Of a DNA stretch of 64,000 nucleotides, positions 10,051 to 19,756 are shown in pieces. Where the stretch lies: contig NZ_LSSW01000026.1 in the NCBI RefSeq assembly GCF_001567565.1, forward strand, positions 1-64,000, given 5' to 3'. The position numbers were made by a program, and so were the translations under genes. The notes below the pieces were generated by a model. The model was not told the DNA's origin. It saw nothing but the letters and a program-made list of their open reading frames with translations, and made no database searches. Numbering within the stretch: position 1 is the first letter of the stretch; each line of letters starts with the position of its first letter. The DNA is from Ectopseudomonas composti (GTDB lineage Bacteria > Pseudomonadota > Gammaproteobacteria > Pseudomonadales > Pseudomonadaceae).

Positions 10051-10407
10051 TCAGCAGCAGGTGGCGAGGCGGGCAGGGCGCTCGCCCATGTTGGCGAGGC
10101 GGCTGGCGTCCTGCTCCAGCCAGGTGCGGTTGGCGGCCAGGGTGGCGGCCAGTACGTCGCGCACCCATTGCGGCAGGTCCGGCGCCAGGCGGTAGTAGAC
10201 CCATTGGCCCTGACGACGGTCCTGCAACAGGCCGCTGGTGCGCAGCTGCGCCAGGTGGCGGGAGATCTTCGGCTGGCTGTCGCCCAGTGCGCAGACCAGC
10301 TCGCACACGCACAGCTCGCCCTGGTCGGCAATCAGCAGCACGGCGCGGGCGCGGGTTTCGTCGGCCAGGGATTTGAACAGCTCGGGTGGGGACAACGCGT
10401 CGGACAT
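10051..10407 (-). CDS. arsR: Arsenic-responsive repressor ArsR
   Basis: SmtB/ArsR winged-helix repressor, 118 residues, that leaves DNA when As(III) binds. The metal site in the first helix of the DNA-binding region is ELCVCEL (Cys33, Cys35), followed by Cys39, and the protein ends in a Cys pair. The recognition helix is in QPKISRHLAQLRTSGLL. ATG at 10407 gives the family length; longer upstream frames have no homology. First gene of the ars operon. Confidence 0.93.
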   Translation of the reverse strand: MSDALSPPELFKSLADETRARAVLLIADQGELCVCELVCALGDSQPKISRHLAQLRTSGLLQDRRQGQWVYYRLAPDLPQWVRDVLAATLAANRTWLEQDASRLANMGERPARLATCC

Positions 10408-10420
10408 GGGGTGAGTCCAT

Positions 10421-10459
10421 ATATACGGATTGGCGAATATACGGATATCCATATGTATA
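10421..10459. promoter_or_regulatory. Candidate ArsR operator
   Basis: Lies 14-52 bases before the arsR start. ATATACGGAT occurs twice as direct repeats (10421 and 10437), and the second copy forms an imperfect palindrome centred on GGATATCC with flanking ATAT on both sides. Position and AT-rich dyad fit an ArsR box; binding is inferred. Confidence 0.55.
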
Positions 10460-10559
10460 AGGCAACCCTGTGGTGGTTGAGGGCTGCTTTGCACTAAAGT
10501 CCCCATGCCGGTTGCCGGGACGGATTTTCCCGGGCAGATAACTTCGAGGGAGGCGCTTG

Positions 10560-12008
10560 ATGCGTTTACCGCGCATGCGCAACGTGATGGCCTGGACGCT
10601 GGTGGTGGTGTTGTTGATCGTGGTGGCCTTGCTCGGCATTCGTATCGCCGGGCTGGCATCCTTGCCCGAGCTGGAGCCCTGGCACCGGCTGGTGCCGCAG
10701 GAGCTGGAAGTCAGCGAGCTGGACGAGAGCGACTGGCAGGCCTATCTGGCCGCCGAGGCTACCTTGTTCGAACGCCTGCGGCGCGAGCTGATCGAGCCGG
10801 TCACGGCTTCCGGCAAGGCACCATACAGCCGTTACGCCAGCGTCAGCCCGGTGTACCCCGGTAACCTGGCACGCGACTGGAACCGCTCCTTCATCCTGCA
10901 GCCATCAGGCCCGCCACGCGGCGTGGTGGTGTTGCTGCATGGCCTGACCGACTCGCCCTACAGCCTGCGCCATATCGCCCAGCACCTGAGCGAGCAGGGC
11001 CTGCTTGCCGTGGTGCCGCGTATGCCCGGCCACGGCACGGTGCCGGCGGCGCTCACCGCTGCGCATTGGGAGCAATGGCTGGCAACCACGCGGCTGGCCG
11101 TGCGTGAAGCGCGGCGCCAGGTGCCGGACGGGCCTTTGTATCTGGTCGGCTACTCCAATGGCGGCGCGCTGGCGCTGCGCTACAGCCTGGCAGCACTGGA
11201 AGACGAACGCCTGGCCATGCCGCAACGCCTGGTACTGATTTCGCCGATGATCGGTGTCACCAGCTACGCCCGCTATGCCGGGCTGGCGGCTTTGCCGGCG
11301 GTGCTGCCGCCCTTCGCCAAGTCGGCCTGGATGAACGTGCTGCCGGAGTTCAATCCGTTCAAGTACAACTCCTTCCCAGTGCAGGCGGCGCGGCAGACCT
11401 ACGAGCTGACCCGCGAGGTACAGAACGCCTTCGATGTTGCCGAGGCCGATGGCCGGCTGGCGCGACTGCCACCGGTGCTGGCCCTGCAATCACTGGCCGA
11501 CAGCACCGTGAGCACGCCGGCAGTGGTGCGCCAGTTGTTCGCACGCCTGCCGGCCAACGGAAGCGAGCTGGTGGTGTTCGACATCAACCGGTCGCAGGCG
11601 GCCAGCTCCCTGCTGCGCACCGACATGAGCGGTTTGCTGGAACAGTTGCTGCCACCGGCCGCACGTGACTACGACCTGACCGTGGTCGGCGTGGCGCCGG
11701 AGCAGGGCCGCGCGGTCGAGGCCCGGCGCATCGCCCCTGGCGGCCAGCAGGTGCAGCGCGTGCCGCTGGGCGTGGATTATCCGGCGCAGCTGTTTTCGCT
11801 GTCGCACGTGGCCTTGCCATTCCCGCCCAGCGATCCGCTGTATGGCAGTGATCCGGTAGCGGGCGAAGACTACGGCGTGGCACTCGGCACCCTGGCGCCG
11901 CGCGGCGAGCACGGCGTATTGGTGGTGGGGTTGGACAGCCTGCAACGGGCGACGTCCAATCCCTTCTATGACTACCTGCTGCAGCGCATCGACGCGGATC
12001 TGCGCTGA
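10560..12008 (+). CDS. Alpha/beta-fold hydrolase, membrane-anchored
   Basis: A 482-residue serine hydrolase. An N-terminal hydrophobic helix (about residues 10-30) looks like an uncleaved signal anchor, placing the enzyme in the periplasm. The oxyanion region is LLHGLTDSPYS near residue 125 and the nucleophile elbow is GYSNGG near residue 196-201. It resembles lysophospholipase/esterase families (Hydrolase_4), but the substrate is unknown. ATG 10560 follows GAGGGAGG; it is divergent from arsR and shares that intergenic region. Confidence 0.8.
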   Translation: MRLPRMRNVMAWTLVVVLLIVVALLGIRIAGLASLPELEPWHRLVPQELEVSELDESDWQAYLAAEATLFERLRRELIEPVTASGKAPYSRYASVSPVYPGNLARDWNRSFILQPSGPPRGVVVLLHGLTDSPYSLRHIAQHLSEQGLLAVVPRMPGHGTVPAALTAAHWEQWLATTRLAVREARRQVPDGPLYLVGYSNGGALALRYSLAALEDERLAMPQRLVLISPMIGVTSYARYAGLAALPAVLPPFAKSAWMNVLPEFNPFKYNSFPVQAARQTYELTREVQNAFDVAEADGRLARLPPVLALQSLADSTVSTPAVVRQLFARLPANGSELVVFDINRSQAASSLLRTDMSGLLEQLLPPAARDYDLTVVGVAPEQGRAVEARRIAPGGQQVQRVPLGVDYPAQLFSLSHVALPFPPSDPLYGSDPVAGEDYGVALGTLAPRGEHGVLVVGLDSLQRATSNPFYDYLLQRIDADLR

Positions 12009-12041
12009 GTCAGTGGACGGCCCTCGCGGCGCCTACCCCGA

Positions 12042-13688
12042 CTACAGGCGGAAGCGGTTCACCAGCCCGTCCAGCTGGGTCGAGAGCGCCTGCAGATCGC
12101 TGCTGGCCTGGTTGAGCTGATCGGCGATATGGGTGGTGCCGACGGTCAGCTCGTTGATATCGACGATGTTGCGGTTGATGTCTTCGACCACACTGGACTG
12201 CTCCTCGGTGGCGGTGGCGACCTGGATGTTCTGATCGCTGATCTGGCCGATATGGCCGTTGATCTGCTCCAGTGCCGCCGAAGCCTTGCTCGCGTATTCC
12301 ACCACCAGTGCGCTCTGCCGTTGGCCCTTGGCCATGGCCTCCACAGCCGAGCGTGATTCGTTCTGCAGGCGGTCGATGACCTGCTGGATTTCCTCGGTGG
12401 AGGCGCCGGAACGGCTGGCCAGGGTGCGTACCTCGTCGGCCACCACGGCGAAGCCGCGGCCCTGTTCACCGGCGCGAGCAGCCTCGATGGCGGCGTTGAG
12501 GGCCAGCAGGTTGGTCTGCTCGGAGATGCTGCGGATGGTGTTGAGCGTGGTGCTGATGGCGTCGGTCTGCGCAGCCAGAGCGCCAATGACTTTGGCGGCC
12601 TGTTCCAGCTCGCCGTTGAGGGCGTCGACCTGCTGCTGTGCCTGGCCGACTACCGTGCCGCCATCCTTGGCATGCTGGGTCGCTTCGCGGGCCACGTCGG
12701 CGGCATTCTCGGCATTGCGGGCGATCTCGTTGACGGTCGAACCCAGCTCGTTGATGGCGGTGGCCACCTGTACCGTGCGGTCGCTTTGCGCAGCGCAGTT
12801 GCTCTGGGTCAGGCGCGCGCGTTCGGCCACCTCGCGCGCCATGCCCGAGAGCTGGCGCGAGTTGTCGGCGAGCTGGCGCATGGCGCCGTGCACCTTGTCG
12901 ATGAACTGGTTGAAGCTGCGGGCGATTTCGTTCAACTCGTCCTGGCCGGATAGATCGATGCGAGTGTCCAGCGCCAGGTTGTCGGCGGCCTGGCCCAGGC
13001 TGTTCTGCAGCACGGCAACGCGGCGGCGCAGCTGGATGACGATCAGCCAGGAAATGAAGATCGATACCAGCAGGCCGGTGGCGATGATGGTGATCTGGCG
13101 GGTCAGGCCCGCTTCGTAGCTCTGTGCACTGTGCAGGTTCTGCTGCTCGGCCTGTTGCAACAGGACGTCGAGCAGGTCATTGGCGCCCTGGCGCATCACC
13201 CCGTAGGTCTTGGCGTACTGGTCGCGATAGATCTGCTGGGCCTTGGCCATATCGCCGGCGTCGAAGGCGGCGAGCATCGGGGTCAGTTCGTTGCTGACCA
13301 TCGCTTCGAACTGGTCGAGCAGTTTCTGCGCCTGGGCCTTGCGTTCCGGGTTGACCTGGGCGGCCACGGCCTGGCGCATCGCTTCGCGCATGCCGGGGAT
13401 GTCTTCGTTGCGGGCGTCCTGCACGCGCGATTTCACGCCACGCTCGTCACGCAGCGGGGTTTCCTGCAGCAGCATCATGTCGATGCCCACGCGCATGCGC
13501 GGAATGCGCGAGGCGACCTCGGCCATGGCACGCATCGGTGCCGCGGTATTCAGATAGAGCACCTCCGTATTCCGGTGCAGGCTGGACATGCTGCTCAGGC
13601 TGGTAAGTGCCACCAGCAACAAGGCGATGCAGGGGATGGCGACCGCCACGATCAGGCGGGTTTTCAGGGAGAAGGCGTCGAGACGCAT
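12042..13688 (-). CDS. Methyl-accepting chemotaxis protein
   Basis: Inner-membrane chemoreceptor of 548 residues. Order: membrane helix (about 11-34), periplasmic four-helix-bundle sensor of the 4HB_MCP type (about 35-190), second membrane helix (about 190-210), HAMP linker, and a long coiled-coil signalling domain with the conserved hairpin tip [20 protein letters not shown]. It ends without the pentapeptide that tethers CheR. I start at the Met at 13688 just before the first helix; an open frame upstream adds 30 unlikely residues. The ligand cannot be told. Confidence 0.92.
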   Translation of the reverse strand: MRLDAFSLKTRLIVAVAIPCIALLLVALTSLSSMSSLHRNTEVLYLNTAAPMRAMAEVASRIPRMRVGIDMMLLQETPLRDERGVKSRVQDARNEDIPGMREAMRQAVAAQVNPERKAQAQKLLDQFEAMVSNELTPMLAAFDAGDMAKAQQIYRDQYAKTYGVMRQGANDLLDVLLQQAEQQNLHSAQSYEAGLTRQITIIATGLLVSIFISWLIVIQLRRRVAVLQNSLGQAADNLALDTRIDLSGQDELNEIARSFNQFIDKVHGAMRQLADNSRQLSGMAREVAERARLTQSNCAAQSDRTVQVATAINELGSTVNEIARNAENAADVAREATQHAKDGGTVVGQAQQQVDALNGELEQAAKVIGALAAQTDAISTTLNTIRSISEQTNLLALNAAIEAARAGEQGRGFAVVADEVRTLASRSGASTEEIQQVIDRLQNESRSAVEAMAKGQRQSALVVEYASKASAALEQINGHIGQISDQNIQVATATEEQSSVVEDINRNIVDINELTVGTTHIADQLNQASSDLQALSTQLDGLVNRFRL

Positions 13689-13875
13689 GGACAGGCTCCG
13701 GTTCGAGGACAGATGCGGCGCGCCAGCATGCCTGGCCGGCGTTACCGTTGCTATATCGGCAGCACCCACTCGGAGCATGAGGCGTGACCTCGCATAAATC
13801 CGCTGTATGCCTCGGGGCTTGTCGAACTCAGCACTCGTTCAGGCGGCAGCGGCATAGCGCGATTGCCGCAGCGTC

Positions 13876-13905
13876 ATGCGCCGCAAGCGGGGGCTTGCGG
13901 CGCAT
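13876..13905. terminator. 13-bp perfect hairpin after grxC
   Basis: ATGCGCCGCAAGC, a GGGG loop, and the exact reverse complement. It begins seven bases beyond the grxC stop on the minus strand. No T tract follows, so termination is likely but not certain. Confidence 0.55.
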
Positions 13906-13911
13906 TCCGTC

Positions 13912-14166
13912 TCAGGCTTGCAGCAGTGCATCCAACTTACCGCCACGTTCCAGTGCCGCCAGGTCATCGAAGCCACCGACGTGGCGTTCACCGATGAAGA
14001 TCTGCGGCACGCTGCGGCGCTTGCTGCGCTGCAGCATTTCCGCCAGCCGCTGCGGTGAATGGCCCACGTCGACTTCCTCGAACGCGACGCCTTTGCGTGT
14101 CAGCAGGCTCTTGGCGTTGACGCAGTAGGGGCAATGCCCGGTGGTATAGAGGGTAACGGCTTGCAT
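13912..14166 (-). CDS. grxC: Glutaredoxin 3
   Basis: An 84-residue thiol-disulfide oxidoreductase that uses glutathione. The active site is CPYC at residues 12-15 and the cis-proline motif is SVPQIFIG, followed by the GGFDDL glutathione-binding stretch. It lies 18 bases after an AhpD-like gene on the same strand, suggesting joint expression in redox defence. Confidence 0.93.
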   Translation of the reverse strand: MQAVTLYTTGHCPYCVNAKSLLTRKGVAFEEVDVGHSPQRLAEMLQRSKRRSVPQIFIGERHVGGFDDLAALERGGKLDALLQA

Positions 14167-14184
14167 GGTGCACCTCCTGCGTCT

Positions 14185-14703
14185 TCAGACGGCTACCGGT
14201 GGAAAGTCGACAGCGGTTTCGGCCAGGTTGTTGAGGTAGTTGGTCAGCGTCATCAGGGCGACGTTGGCCACCACTTCGACGATCGCGGCCTCGCTCAACC
14301 CGGCCTCGCGTGCGGCCTGTAGCTGCGCATCGCTGAGGCGGCCGCGGCTGTCGATGATCTGCCGGCTCAGGCGCGCCACGGCATCCAACTCGCCGTCGCG
14401 GGCGCTGCGAATATCCGCTTCGCTCAGGCCAGCCTTGCCGGCGAACAGGGTGTGTGCGGCCAGGCAGTATTCGCAGCCGTTGACCTGCGAGCTGGCCAGC
14501 GCCACCACTTCGCGCGCCTTGGCATTCAGCGTGCCCTTGCCGAGGGCCTGGGACAGCGCCAGGTAGCCGCTCAGCGCGGCCGGGGCGTGGGCCAGGGTGG
14601 CGAAGGTGTTGGGAATGAAGCCGAGGCCCTTGCGGATGCCTTCCAGTTGCGCCTGGGCGCTGGCAGCGGTTTGTTCGAAGGGCAGTGCGGTGATGCGAGT
14701 CAT
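14185..14703 (-). CDS. AhpD-like / carboxymuconolactone decarboxylase family protein
   Basis: A 172-residue protein with the peroxidase-type signature CEYCLAAH (Cys77, Cys80, His84) of the AhpD-like branch, whose members reduce peroxides with thiols. It is probably co-transcribed with grxC downstream and is divergent from an AraC regulator, which makes that regulator its likely controller. A non-redox role cannot be excluded, because the family is broad. Confidence 0.88.
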   Translation of the reverse strand: MTRITALPFEQTAASAQAQLEGIRKGLGFIPNTFATLAHAPAALSGYLALSQALGKGTLNAKAREVVALASSQVNGCEYCLAAHTLFAGKAGLSEADIRSARDGELDAVARLSRQIIDSRGRLSDAQLQAAREAGLSEAAIVEVVANVALMTLTNYLNNLAETAVDFPPVAV

Positions 14704-14824
14704 GCTGATTCTCCAGTCTTGGGTGGGGGCTTGTCGTTCAAGCCTGGAGCCATGCTAGGGAAACGAACTGGCTTTTCGGATTCAGATCGTCGATGTTATG
14801 CGACAGATCGTCCAAGAGTGCCAG

Positions 14825-15655
14825 ATGACCATGGATCGCCTGTCCAGCCTGTTGCATCACTTCAACCTGCATGCCAGTACCTTTCACCGGGGCGGGTTCT
14901 GCGGCACCAGCAGCCATGGCGAACATGAGCCGCATGGCTACATCCATCTGCTGCGTGCCGGGCGCATGAGCTTTCGCGAGGGCGATGGTCGTGAGCTGCG
15001 CCTGGAAGAACCGAGCCTGATGCTGGTGGCCAGGCCGCGCCTGCACCAGATGAGCGCCAGTGAGGCCGACGGCGCCGAGTTGGTCTGCGCCACGCTGGTC
15101 TTCGATGGCGGTATCGACAATCCGCTGTCGCGCTCACTGCCGGGCGCTATCGTCAAACCCCTGCGCGAGCTGCCGAGCCTGAGCGGCTGCCTGGACTGGC
15201 TGTTCGCCGAGGCGGCTGGGGAGGATTGCGGGCGCGAGCTGGTACTCAACCGCCTGTTCGAGTTGATGGTGATCCAGTTGTTGCGGCATTTGATGAGCAG
15301 TCGCGAGCTGGCCTCGGGGATGATGGCGGGCCTGGCCGAGCCACGCTTGGCGCGCGCGCTCAATCAACTGCACGAGAAGCCGCAGCATGGCTGGTCGGTG
15401 GCCGAGCTGGCGGCGCTGGCCGGTATGTCGCGCGCCAGTTTCGCCGCGCATTTTCACCAAGTGGTCGGTGCCACTCCGGCCGATTACCTGGTGGGCTGGC
15501 GCGTCAGCCTGGCGCAGAAGCGTTTACGTGAAGGCCGGCCCATGGCGTTGATCGCCGACGAGGTGGGCTATGAAAGCCCGTCGGCCCTGGCGCGCGCCTT
15601 TCGCCGCAAGGTGGGGGCGAGCCCCAGCGAGTGGCTACGCCAGGTCGCTCAGTAG
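14825..15655 (+). CDS. AraC-family regulator with cupin sensor domain
   Basis: A 276-residue transcription factor. The N-terminal half (FHRGGFCGTSSHGEHEPHGYIH..) is the cupin domain of the AraC_binding-6 type; the C-terminal 100 residues carry two helix-turn-helix motifs (WSVAELAALAGMSRASFAAHF and MALIADEVGYESPSALARAF). It is divergent from the AhpD-like gene, and homologues in this arrangement usually regulate such neighbouring redox genes. Start choice between 14798, 14825 and 14831 is open. Confidence 0.88.
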   Translation: MTMDRLSSLLHHFNLHASTFHRGGFCGTSSHGEHEPHGYIHLLRAGRMSFREGDGRELRLEEPSLMLVARPRLHQMSASEADGAELVCATLVFDGGIDNPLSRSLPGAIVKPLRELPSLSGCLDWLFAEAAGEDCGRELVLNRLFELMVIQLLRHLMSSRELASGMMAGLAEPRLARALNQLHEKPQHGWSVAELAALAGMSRASFAAHFHQVVGATPADYLVGWRVSLAQKRLREGRPMALIADEVGYESPSALARAFRRKVGASPSEWLRQVAQ

Positions 15656-15840
15656 GCGAAATGGGCGATGGCTTGCCTGACTCTGTTCAGCGCGTCTTCC
15701 AGTTGCGCCGCGTGGCGCTGGTTGGACACCTGGCGGGAGCTATGACAGCGCTTGTCCCTAGGGCACAGGCGATACGGATTCGTGCCGCATGGGCGAGCTG
15801 TCGTACCATCGCGCACTGACCCCGCTACGAGCTTTCGCGC

Positions 15841-16371
15841 ATGTTCGAAATTCAAGCCATCGACCCGGTCCATTACCGTCAGCAGACTCGCCGCAGCACC
15901 GCCTTGATAGCGGTTATCTTCGTGGCACTGGCCATGCTCTGCGCCACGCTGAGCACGCAGGTGTTCGGCACGCCTGGTGGCGACAACTTCAAGTGGAACC
16001 TGCTCGGTGTGGCGGCGGGGCTGGGCTTGAGCATCGCCCTGGTGCGCCAGCAACTCTGGTCGCGGCCATTCATGGCTCCGGCGGTTTACGGTTGGCGGCT
16101 CAAGCGCAGCCTGATGCGCGTCACCAATGTCATGCATCACGTCAAGGCGGGCGTGACGCAGGGGGACGAAAGCGCGATGAAGCTGCTGCGCTTCTACCAC
16201 CAGGGGGTGACCCAGATGCATCAGCTCGATGGCAACTCCAGCGAGCTGAGCCAGATGGTGCGCGAGATCGACAGCCATCGCGAGGCTATGGAGCAGCAGG
16301 GGCTGGACGTCGAGCAGACGCGGCTCGACCTGGCCTGGCTGGAGCGGGTGAAGGCGTTCAAAGAGGCCTGA
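15841..16371 (+). CDS. DUF3087 family membrane protein
   Basis: A 176-residue protein with two membrane helices near residues 20-40 and 50-70, followed by a cytoplasmic helical domain. The MFEIQAIDPVHYR opening and the RVTNVMHHVKAGVTQGDE segment are those I associate with DUF3087 of gammaproteobacteria. No function is known. Its stop is immediately followed by the convergent nitrilase-family gene. Confidence 0.8.
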   Translation: MFEIQAIDPVHYRQQTRRSTALIAVIFVALAMLCATLSTQVFGTPGGDNFKWNLLGVAAGLGLSIALVRQQLWSRPFMAPAVYGWRLKRSLMRVTNVMHHVKAGVTQGDESAMKLLRFYHQGVTQMHQLDGNSSELSQMVREIDSHREAMEQQGLDVEQTRLDLAWLERVKAFKEA

Positions 16372-17133
16372 TCAGTCGCCCAGCGACAGCGCCACGGTCT
16401 GACCCTGCCAGATACCCTGGCGGCGCCGCGCGATCACCAGGCAGTCGCCTGTGCCGGTTGCGCTGACCACCAGTCGTCCGCCGGGCGCCCAGAACGCGCT
16501 GCGCCCTGCGCAGGCCCAACCGCCGGAAGGGCCGCCGTGGTTGGCCATCAATACCCCGAGGGCCAGTTCGCTGGCATAGCCTTTGAGTAGTTCGCTGTCG
16601 TGCGGGTAGCCGTTTTCGCTGATCAGCACGCTGGTCGCGTAGATCCCTGCGCCGTCCTCGGCCGCGGCCCGTGCATGGCTGGCGTGAGTGAAGTCTGCGC
16701 AGATCGACAGAGCAATACGTTCGTCGCCGATATGTAGCGGTGCACCGCCAGTGCCTGGGCTGAACACCTGTTCTTCACCCGCATGCAGATGCTGTTTGGT
16801 GTAGACCCTTTGTGCGCCATCGGCGCCGAACAGTAGGGCGCCGATCAGGATCGCGTCGCTGGCTTGCGTCCGCAGCGGCAGCCCGACCAGGGTGGTCATG
16901 CGCAATTGCCTGGCCAGTTCGCGCAGCGGCTGCAGCCTTGCAGCATCCACCGTTTGTGCCAGTCCCTGTGCCAGCGAAGGCTCGTAGCCGGTCAATGACA
17001 GCTCGGGGAACAGCAGAAAGTCGATGCGTTGCTCGGCAGCGAGCCGCATGACCTGCAGGTGGCGATCGAGGTTGGCGTCGAGGTCTCCGGCGATGGAGCA
17101 GTACTGGGCGGCGCAGATAGCGAGGTCTGTCAT
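16372..17133 (-). CDS. Carbon-nitrogen hydrolase (nitrilase superfamily)
   Basis: A 253-residue amidase-like enzyme. The Glu-Lys-Cys triad is visible: Glu44 (FPELSLTGY), Lys113 (YTKQHLHAGEE) and Cys145 (SICADFTH). It lacks any extra domain, so it acts as a stand-alone amidohydrolase on an unknown amide or nitrile. I begin at ATG 17133, where homology starts; the open frame extends 24 residues upstream. It ends flush against the convergent DUF3087 gene. Confidence 0.88.
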   Translation of the reverse strand: MTDLAICAAQYCSIAGDLDANLDRHLQVMRLAAEQRIDFLLFPELSLTGYEPSLAQGLAQTVDAARLQPLRELARQLRMTTLVGLPLRTQASDAILIGALLFGADGAQRVYTKQHLHAGEEQVFSPGTGGAPLHIGDERIALSICADFTHASHARAAAEDGAGIYATSVLISENGYPHDSELLKGYASELALGVLMANHGGPSGGWACAGRSAFWAPGGRLVVSATGTGDCLVIARRRQGIWQGQTVALSLGD

Positions 17134-17427
17134 GGCGTCTGGTGTCCCGTGAGTGGCGCCAGTAGAGCATGGATTGCCGTCGCAAGGGCTCGAAGTGGCT
17201 CGCACTCGCGAGGTAGTGGCGATTTTGAGATGGACGTCTTGATGACCTGTCAGCGGCCTCTATAACCGCATTGGCCAGGATTGGCTGGTGGACAAGGGCT
17301 ATACGCTGCATTGAGCAAGGTCGTGGCAGCGTCGCAGCTGCCCCGGTTTCGTGACATATGTACTGACACTTGCCCGGTTGTGCGTTCGCCGCTTAAAGGT
17401 TTTTGAAAGGTTCGCCTCTTAGCCTCC

Positions 17428-17446
17428 GCACGCGCCTTTCGCGTGC
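17428..17446. other. Leader hairpin before the CitMHS gene
   Basis: GCACGCG, a CCTTT loop, CGCGTGC: a perfect 7-bp stem ending 27 bases before the TTG start and 14 bases before the AGGAGA ribosome site. It could modulate the mRNA leader; no role is shown. Confidence 0.4.
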
Positions 17447-17473
17447 TTTACAAGAAAAAGAGGAGAAAGCGGT

Positions 17474-18784
17474 TTGTTGACCCTGATTGGCCTGTTGACC
17501 ATCTGCAGCCTGGTTGTGCTGCTACTCATCGGGCGCATGTCGCCTGTTCTGCCGTTGATCGTGGTGCCACTGCTGGGTGCTCTGGCTGCGGGCTTTGGGC
17601 CTGAGGCCATATCCGGTTTCTTCACTGATGGCGTCGGCCGTGTGACGGCGATTGCCACCATGTTCGTTTTTGCCATTACCTTTTTCGGCGTGCTGCAGGA
17701 CACCGGGCTGTTCCGCCCGCTGATCGGCGGCATGGTGCGGCTGACTCGCGGCAACGTGATTGCCGTGACCGTGGCCACGGCGGTGATCGGCATGCTGGCG
17801 CATCTCGACGGAGCCGGCGCCACCACCTTCCTGCTCACCGTTCCTGCCTTGCTGCCGCTGTACAAGCAACTGCGCATGAGCCCTTATCTGATGCTGCTCT
17901 TACTGGCGCTCGGTGCCGGCATCTTCAACATGCTGCCCTGGGCCGGTCCGCTGGGCCGTGCCTCGGCGGTGACCGGTATCGAGGTCACCGAGCTGTGGCG
18001 TCCGTTGATCACCATTCAGGGCATCGGCGTGGTGCTGCTGGTTGCGCTGGCGGCGCTGCTGGGCTGGCGTGAGCAGCGTCGTATCGCTGCCGGCAAGGCC
18101 GACGACGAGGGCGTGTTGGTGGAAACCAGCAGCGACCTGCACGAGCCGAGCGCCGAGGAACTCGCATTGGAGCGCCCGCGTCTGCTTTGGGCCAACGCCG
18201 CGCTGTTCCTGGGGGTGCTGGTGTCGCTGTTCTCCGGCGTACTGCCGGCGGGCTACATCTTCATGATCGGCCTGTGCCTGGCGCTGCTGATCAACTATCC
18301 GGGCGGCAAGGCGCAGATGCAGCGTATCTCGGCGCACGCTCCGGCGGCGCTGAGCATGGGCATGATTATCCTGGCCGCTGGTTCGATGCTCGGTATCTTC
18401 ACCGGCACCGGCATGCTCACCTCTATCGCGCAAGATCTGGCTGGCGTGCTGCCGGCGTCGCTGGTAGGACAGATGCACATCGTGCTCGGCCTGTTCGGCC
18501 TGCCGATGGAGCTGATGCTGAGCACTGACGCCTACTACTTCGGCCTGCTGCCGGTGACGCTGGAAGTGGTCGGCGCCCAGGGTGTCGAGCCGGCCAGCGT
18601 GGTCTATGCACTGACCATCGGCAACATCATCGGTACCTTCATCAGCCCGTTCTCTCCAGCACTGTGGCTGGCGCTGGGCCTGGCCGGGCTGGACCTGGGT
18701 CGGCACATCCGCTACTCGCTGTGGTGGATGTGGGGCTTCTCGCTGGTGCTGTTCGGCGCGGCCTGGGCTCTGGGCTTGTTCTGA
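17474..18784 (+). CDS. CitMHS-family citrate/metal transporter
   Basis: A 436-residue inner-membrane permease with about 12 hydrophobic helices. The N-terminal LPLIVVPLLGALAAGF and the MLAHLDGAGATTFLLTVPAL stretches are those of the CitMHS family, which carry citrate complexed to Mg or Ca with protons. Substrate is inferred from the family. The start is a TTG preceded by AGGAGA at good distance; no closer ATG fits. A hairpin follows the stop. Confidence 0.88.
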   Translation: MLTLIGLLTICSLVVLLLIGRMSPVLPLIVVPLLGALAAGFGPEAISGFFTDGVGRVTAIATMFVFAITFFGVLQDTGLFRPLIGGMVRLTRGNVIAVTVATAVIGMLAHLDGAGATTFLLTVPALLPLYKQLRMSPYLMLLLLALGAGIFNMLPWAGPLGRASAVTGIEVTELWRPLITIQGIGVVLLVALAALLGWREQRRIAAGKADDEGVLVETSSDLHEPSAEELALERPRLLWANAALFLGVLVSLFSGVLPAGYIFMIGLCLALLINYPGGKAQMQRISAHAPAALSMGMIILAAGSMLGIFTGTGMLTSIAQDLAGVLPASLVGQMHIVLGLFGLPMELMLSTDAYYFGLLPVTLEVVGAQGVEPASVVYALTIGNIIGTFISPFSPALWLALGLAGLDLGRHIRYSLWWMWGFSLVLFGAAWALGLF

Positions 18785-18808
18785 CAGGCCCTGCCATCAC
18801 CGCATCTC

Positions 18809-18830
18809 ACGCCCGGGCTTGCCCGGGCGT
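18809..18830. terminator. Terminator-like hairpin
   Basis: ACGCCCGGG-CTTG-CCCGGGCGT between the convergent CitMHS and GntR genes, followed by TGTTG on the plus strand. Probably serves both. Confidence 0.65.
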
Positions 18831-18848
18831 GTTGCATCTGGGGCGTGC

Positions 18849-19586
18849 TTAGCTGATTTCCACCTGATAGCGGAAGTTCTGCGCGGCGGCGCGTGACAGG
18901 CGATATTCCAGCGGCGTGCGGTCGTAGCCCAATGCGGTACGTTCGATGATCACGCTCGGGCTGGCCTCGGTTACATCGAGAAGGGCCGCGAGTTCGGCAT
19001 CGATGGCGGAGACGGTGAGGGTTTCCTGGGCCGAGGCGATGCGCTGGCCGCAGTGCTGCTCGTAGAAGGGGTAGAGCAGTGGCGGAAAGTCGGCGGGGGC
19101 GATCTCCAGCAGGGCGCCGAAGCGCTCGGCTGGCAGCCAGATTCGCTCATGGAACAGCGGGCGGCCGTCGATCAGGCGCAGGCGCTGGAGGAAGATGCAG
19201 GGTTCGCCTTCGTCCAGCTTCAGAGCCTGGCTGACGGCCGCATCGGCAGATACCTGGCGGCACTCGAGGATGCGGCTTTGTGGTACCTGGGACTGGCCGC
19301 TGGCGCTGACCTGGCGGAAGAAGCGAAACAGCGAGCCATCGAAGTTCGGCCGGCGCACGAAGGTGCCACGCCCCTGAGCGCGCAGCAGCAGGCCTTCCGC
19401 GACCAGCGTTTCCACGGCCTTGCGCACGGTGCCCACGGCCACGCCGTACTGGCGGGTCAGTTCCGCTTCGGTGGGGATGGCCTCGCCAGGCAGCCATTCG
19501 CCAGCGGCGATTTTCCCCAGCATTTCGTCGCGTAGCCGCTGATACAGCGGCAGGCGTTCGTCCTGTCCCAGAGCCGTGGTGCCCAT
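18849..19586 (-). CDS. GntR-family (HutC-type) transcriptional regulator
   Basis: A 245-residue repressor-like protein. An N-terminal winged helix (YQRLRDEMLGKIAAGEW.. to GTFVRRP) precedes a UTRA ligand-binding domain (from about residue 95; HERIWLPAERFG, YDRTPLEYR). It is divergent from the amidohydrolase-permease pair and probably controls it, with that pathway's substrate as ligand. I start at ATG 19586 (MGTTALGQ..); an upstream frame adds 11 residues. Confidence 0.88.
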   Translation of the reverse strand: MGTTALGQDERLPLYQRLRDEMLGKIAAGEWLPGEAIPTEAELTRQYGVAVGTVRKAVETLVAEGLLLRAQGRGTFVRRPNFDGSLFRFFRQVSASGQSQVPQSRILECRQVSADAAVSQALKLDEGEPCIFLQRLRLIDGRPLFHERIWLPAERFGALLEIAPADFPPLLYPFYEQHCGQRIASAQETLTVSAIDAELAALLDVTEASPSVIIERTALGYDRTPLEYRLSRAAAQNFRYQVEIS

Positions 19587-19655
19587 AAACCTCAAATCCG
19601 CAATTCGACCGGCCGTCACTTTACCACTGGCTCGCAGATTGACAGCATCCGATCT

Positions 19656-19667
19656 CTGTAGATACAG
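19656..19667. promoter_or_regulatory. Candidate GntR operator
   Basis: CTGTA-GA-TACAG, a perfect 5-2-5 inverted repeat in the region shared by the divergent GntR and amidohydrolase genes, close to the GT-N4-AC form of HutC-type sites. An AT-rich stretch (CATATATATG, 19677-19686) follows. Inferred only. Confidence 0.45.
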
Positions 19668-19756
19668 TCATCCAATCATATATATGAATATATGTTTTAT
19701 AAGAAGTAGCCGCCGTACTGGCCGGCTCGTACAAAAATCGACAGAGGTATCGCTTC

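Noticed and set aside
15649..15840. Possible small minus-strand protein after the AraC gene
   Set aside because: The end of the frame looks helical (LEDALNRVRQAIAHF), but it is the tail of a shadow frame over the DUF3087 gene and has no good start or ribosome site.
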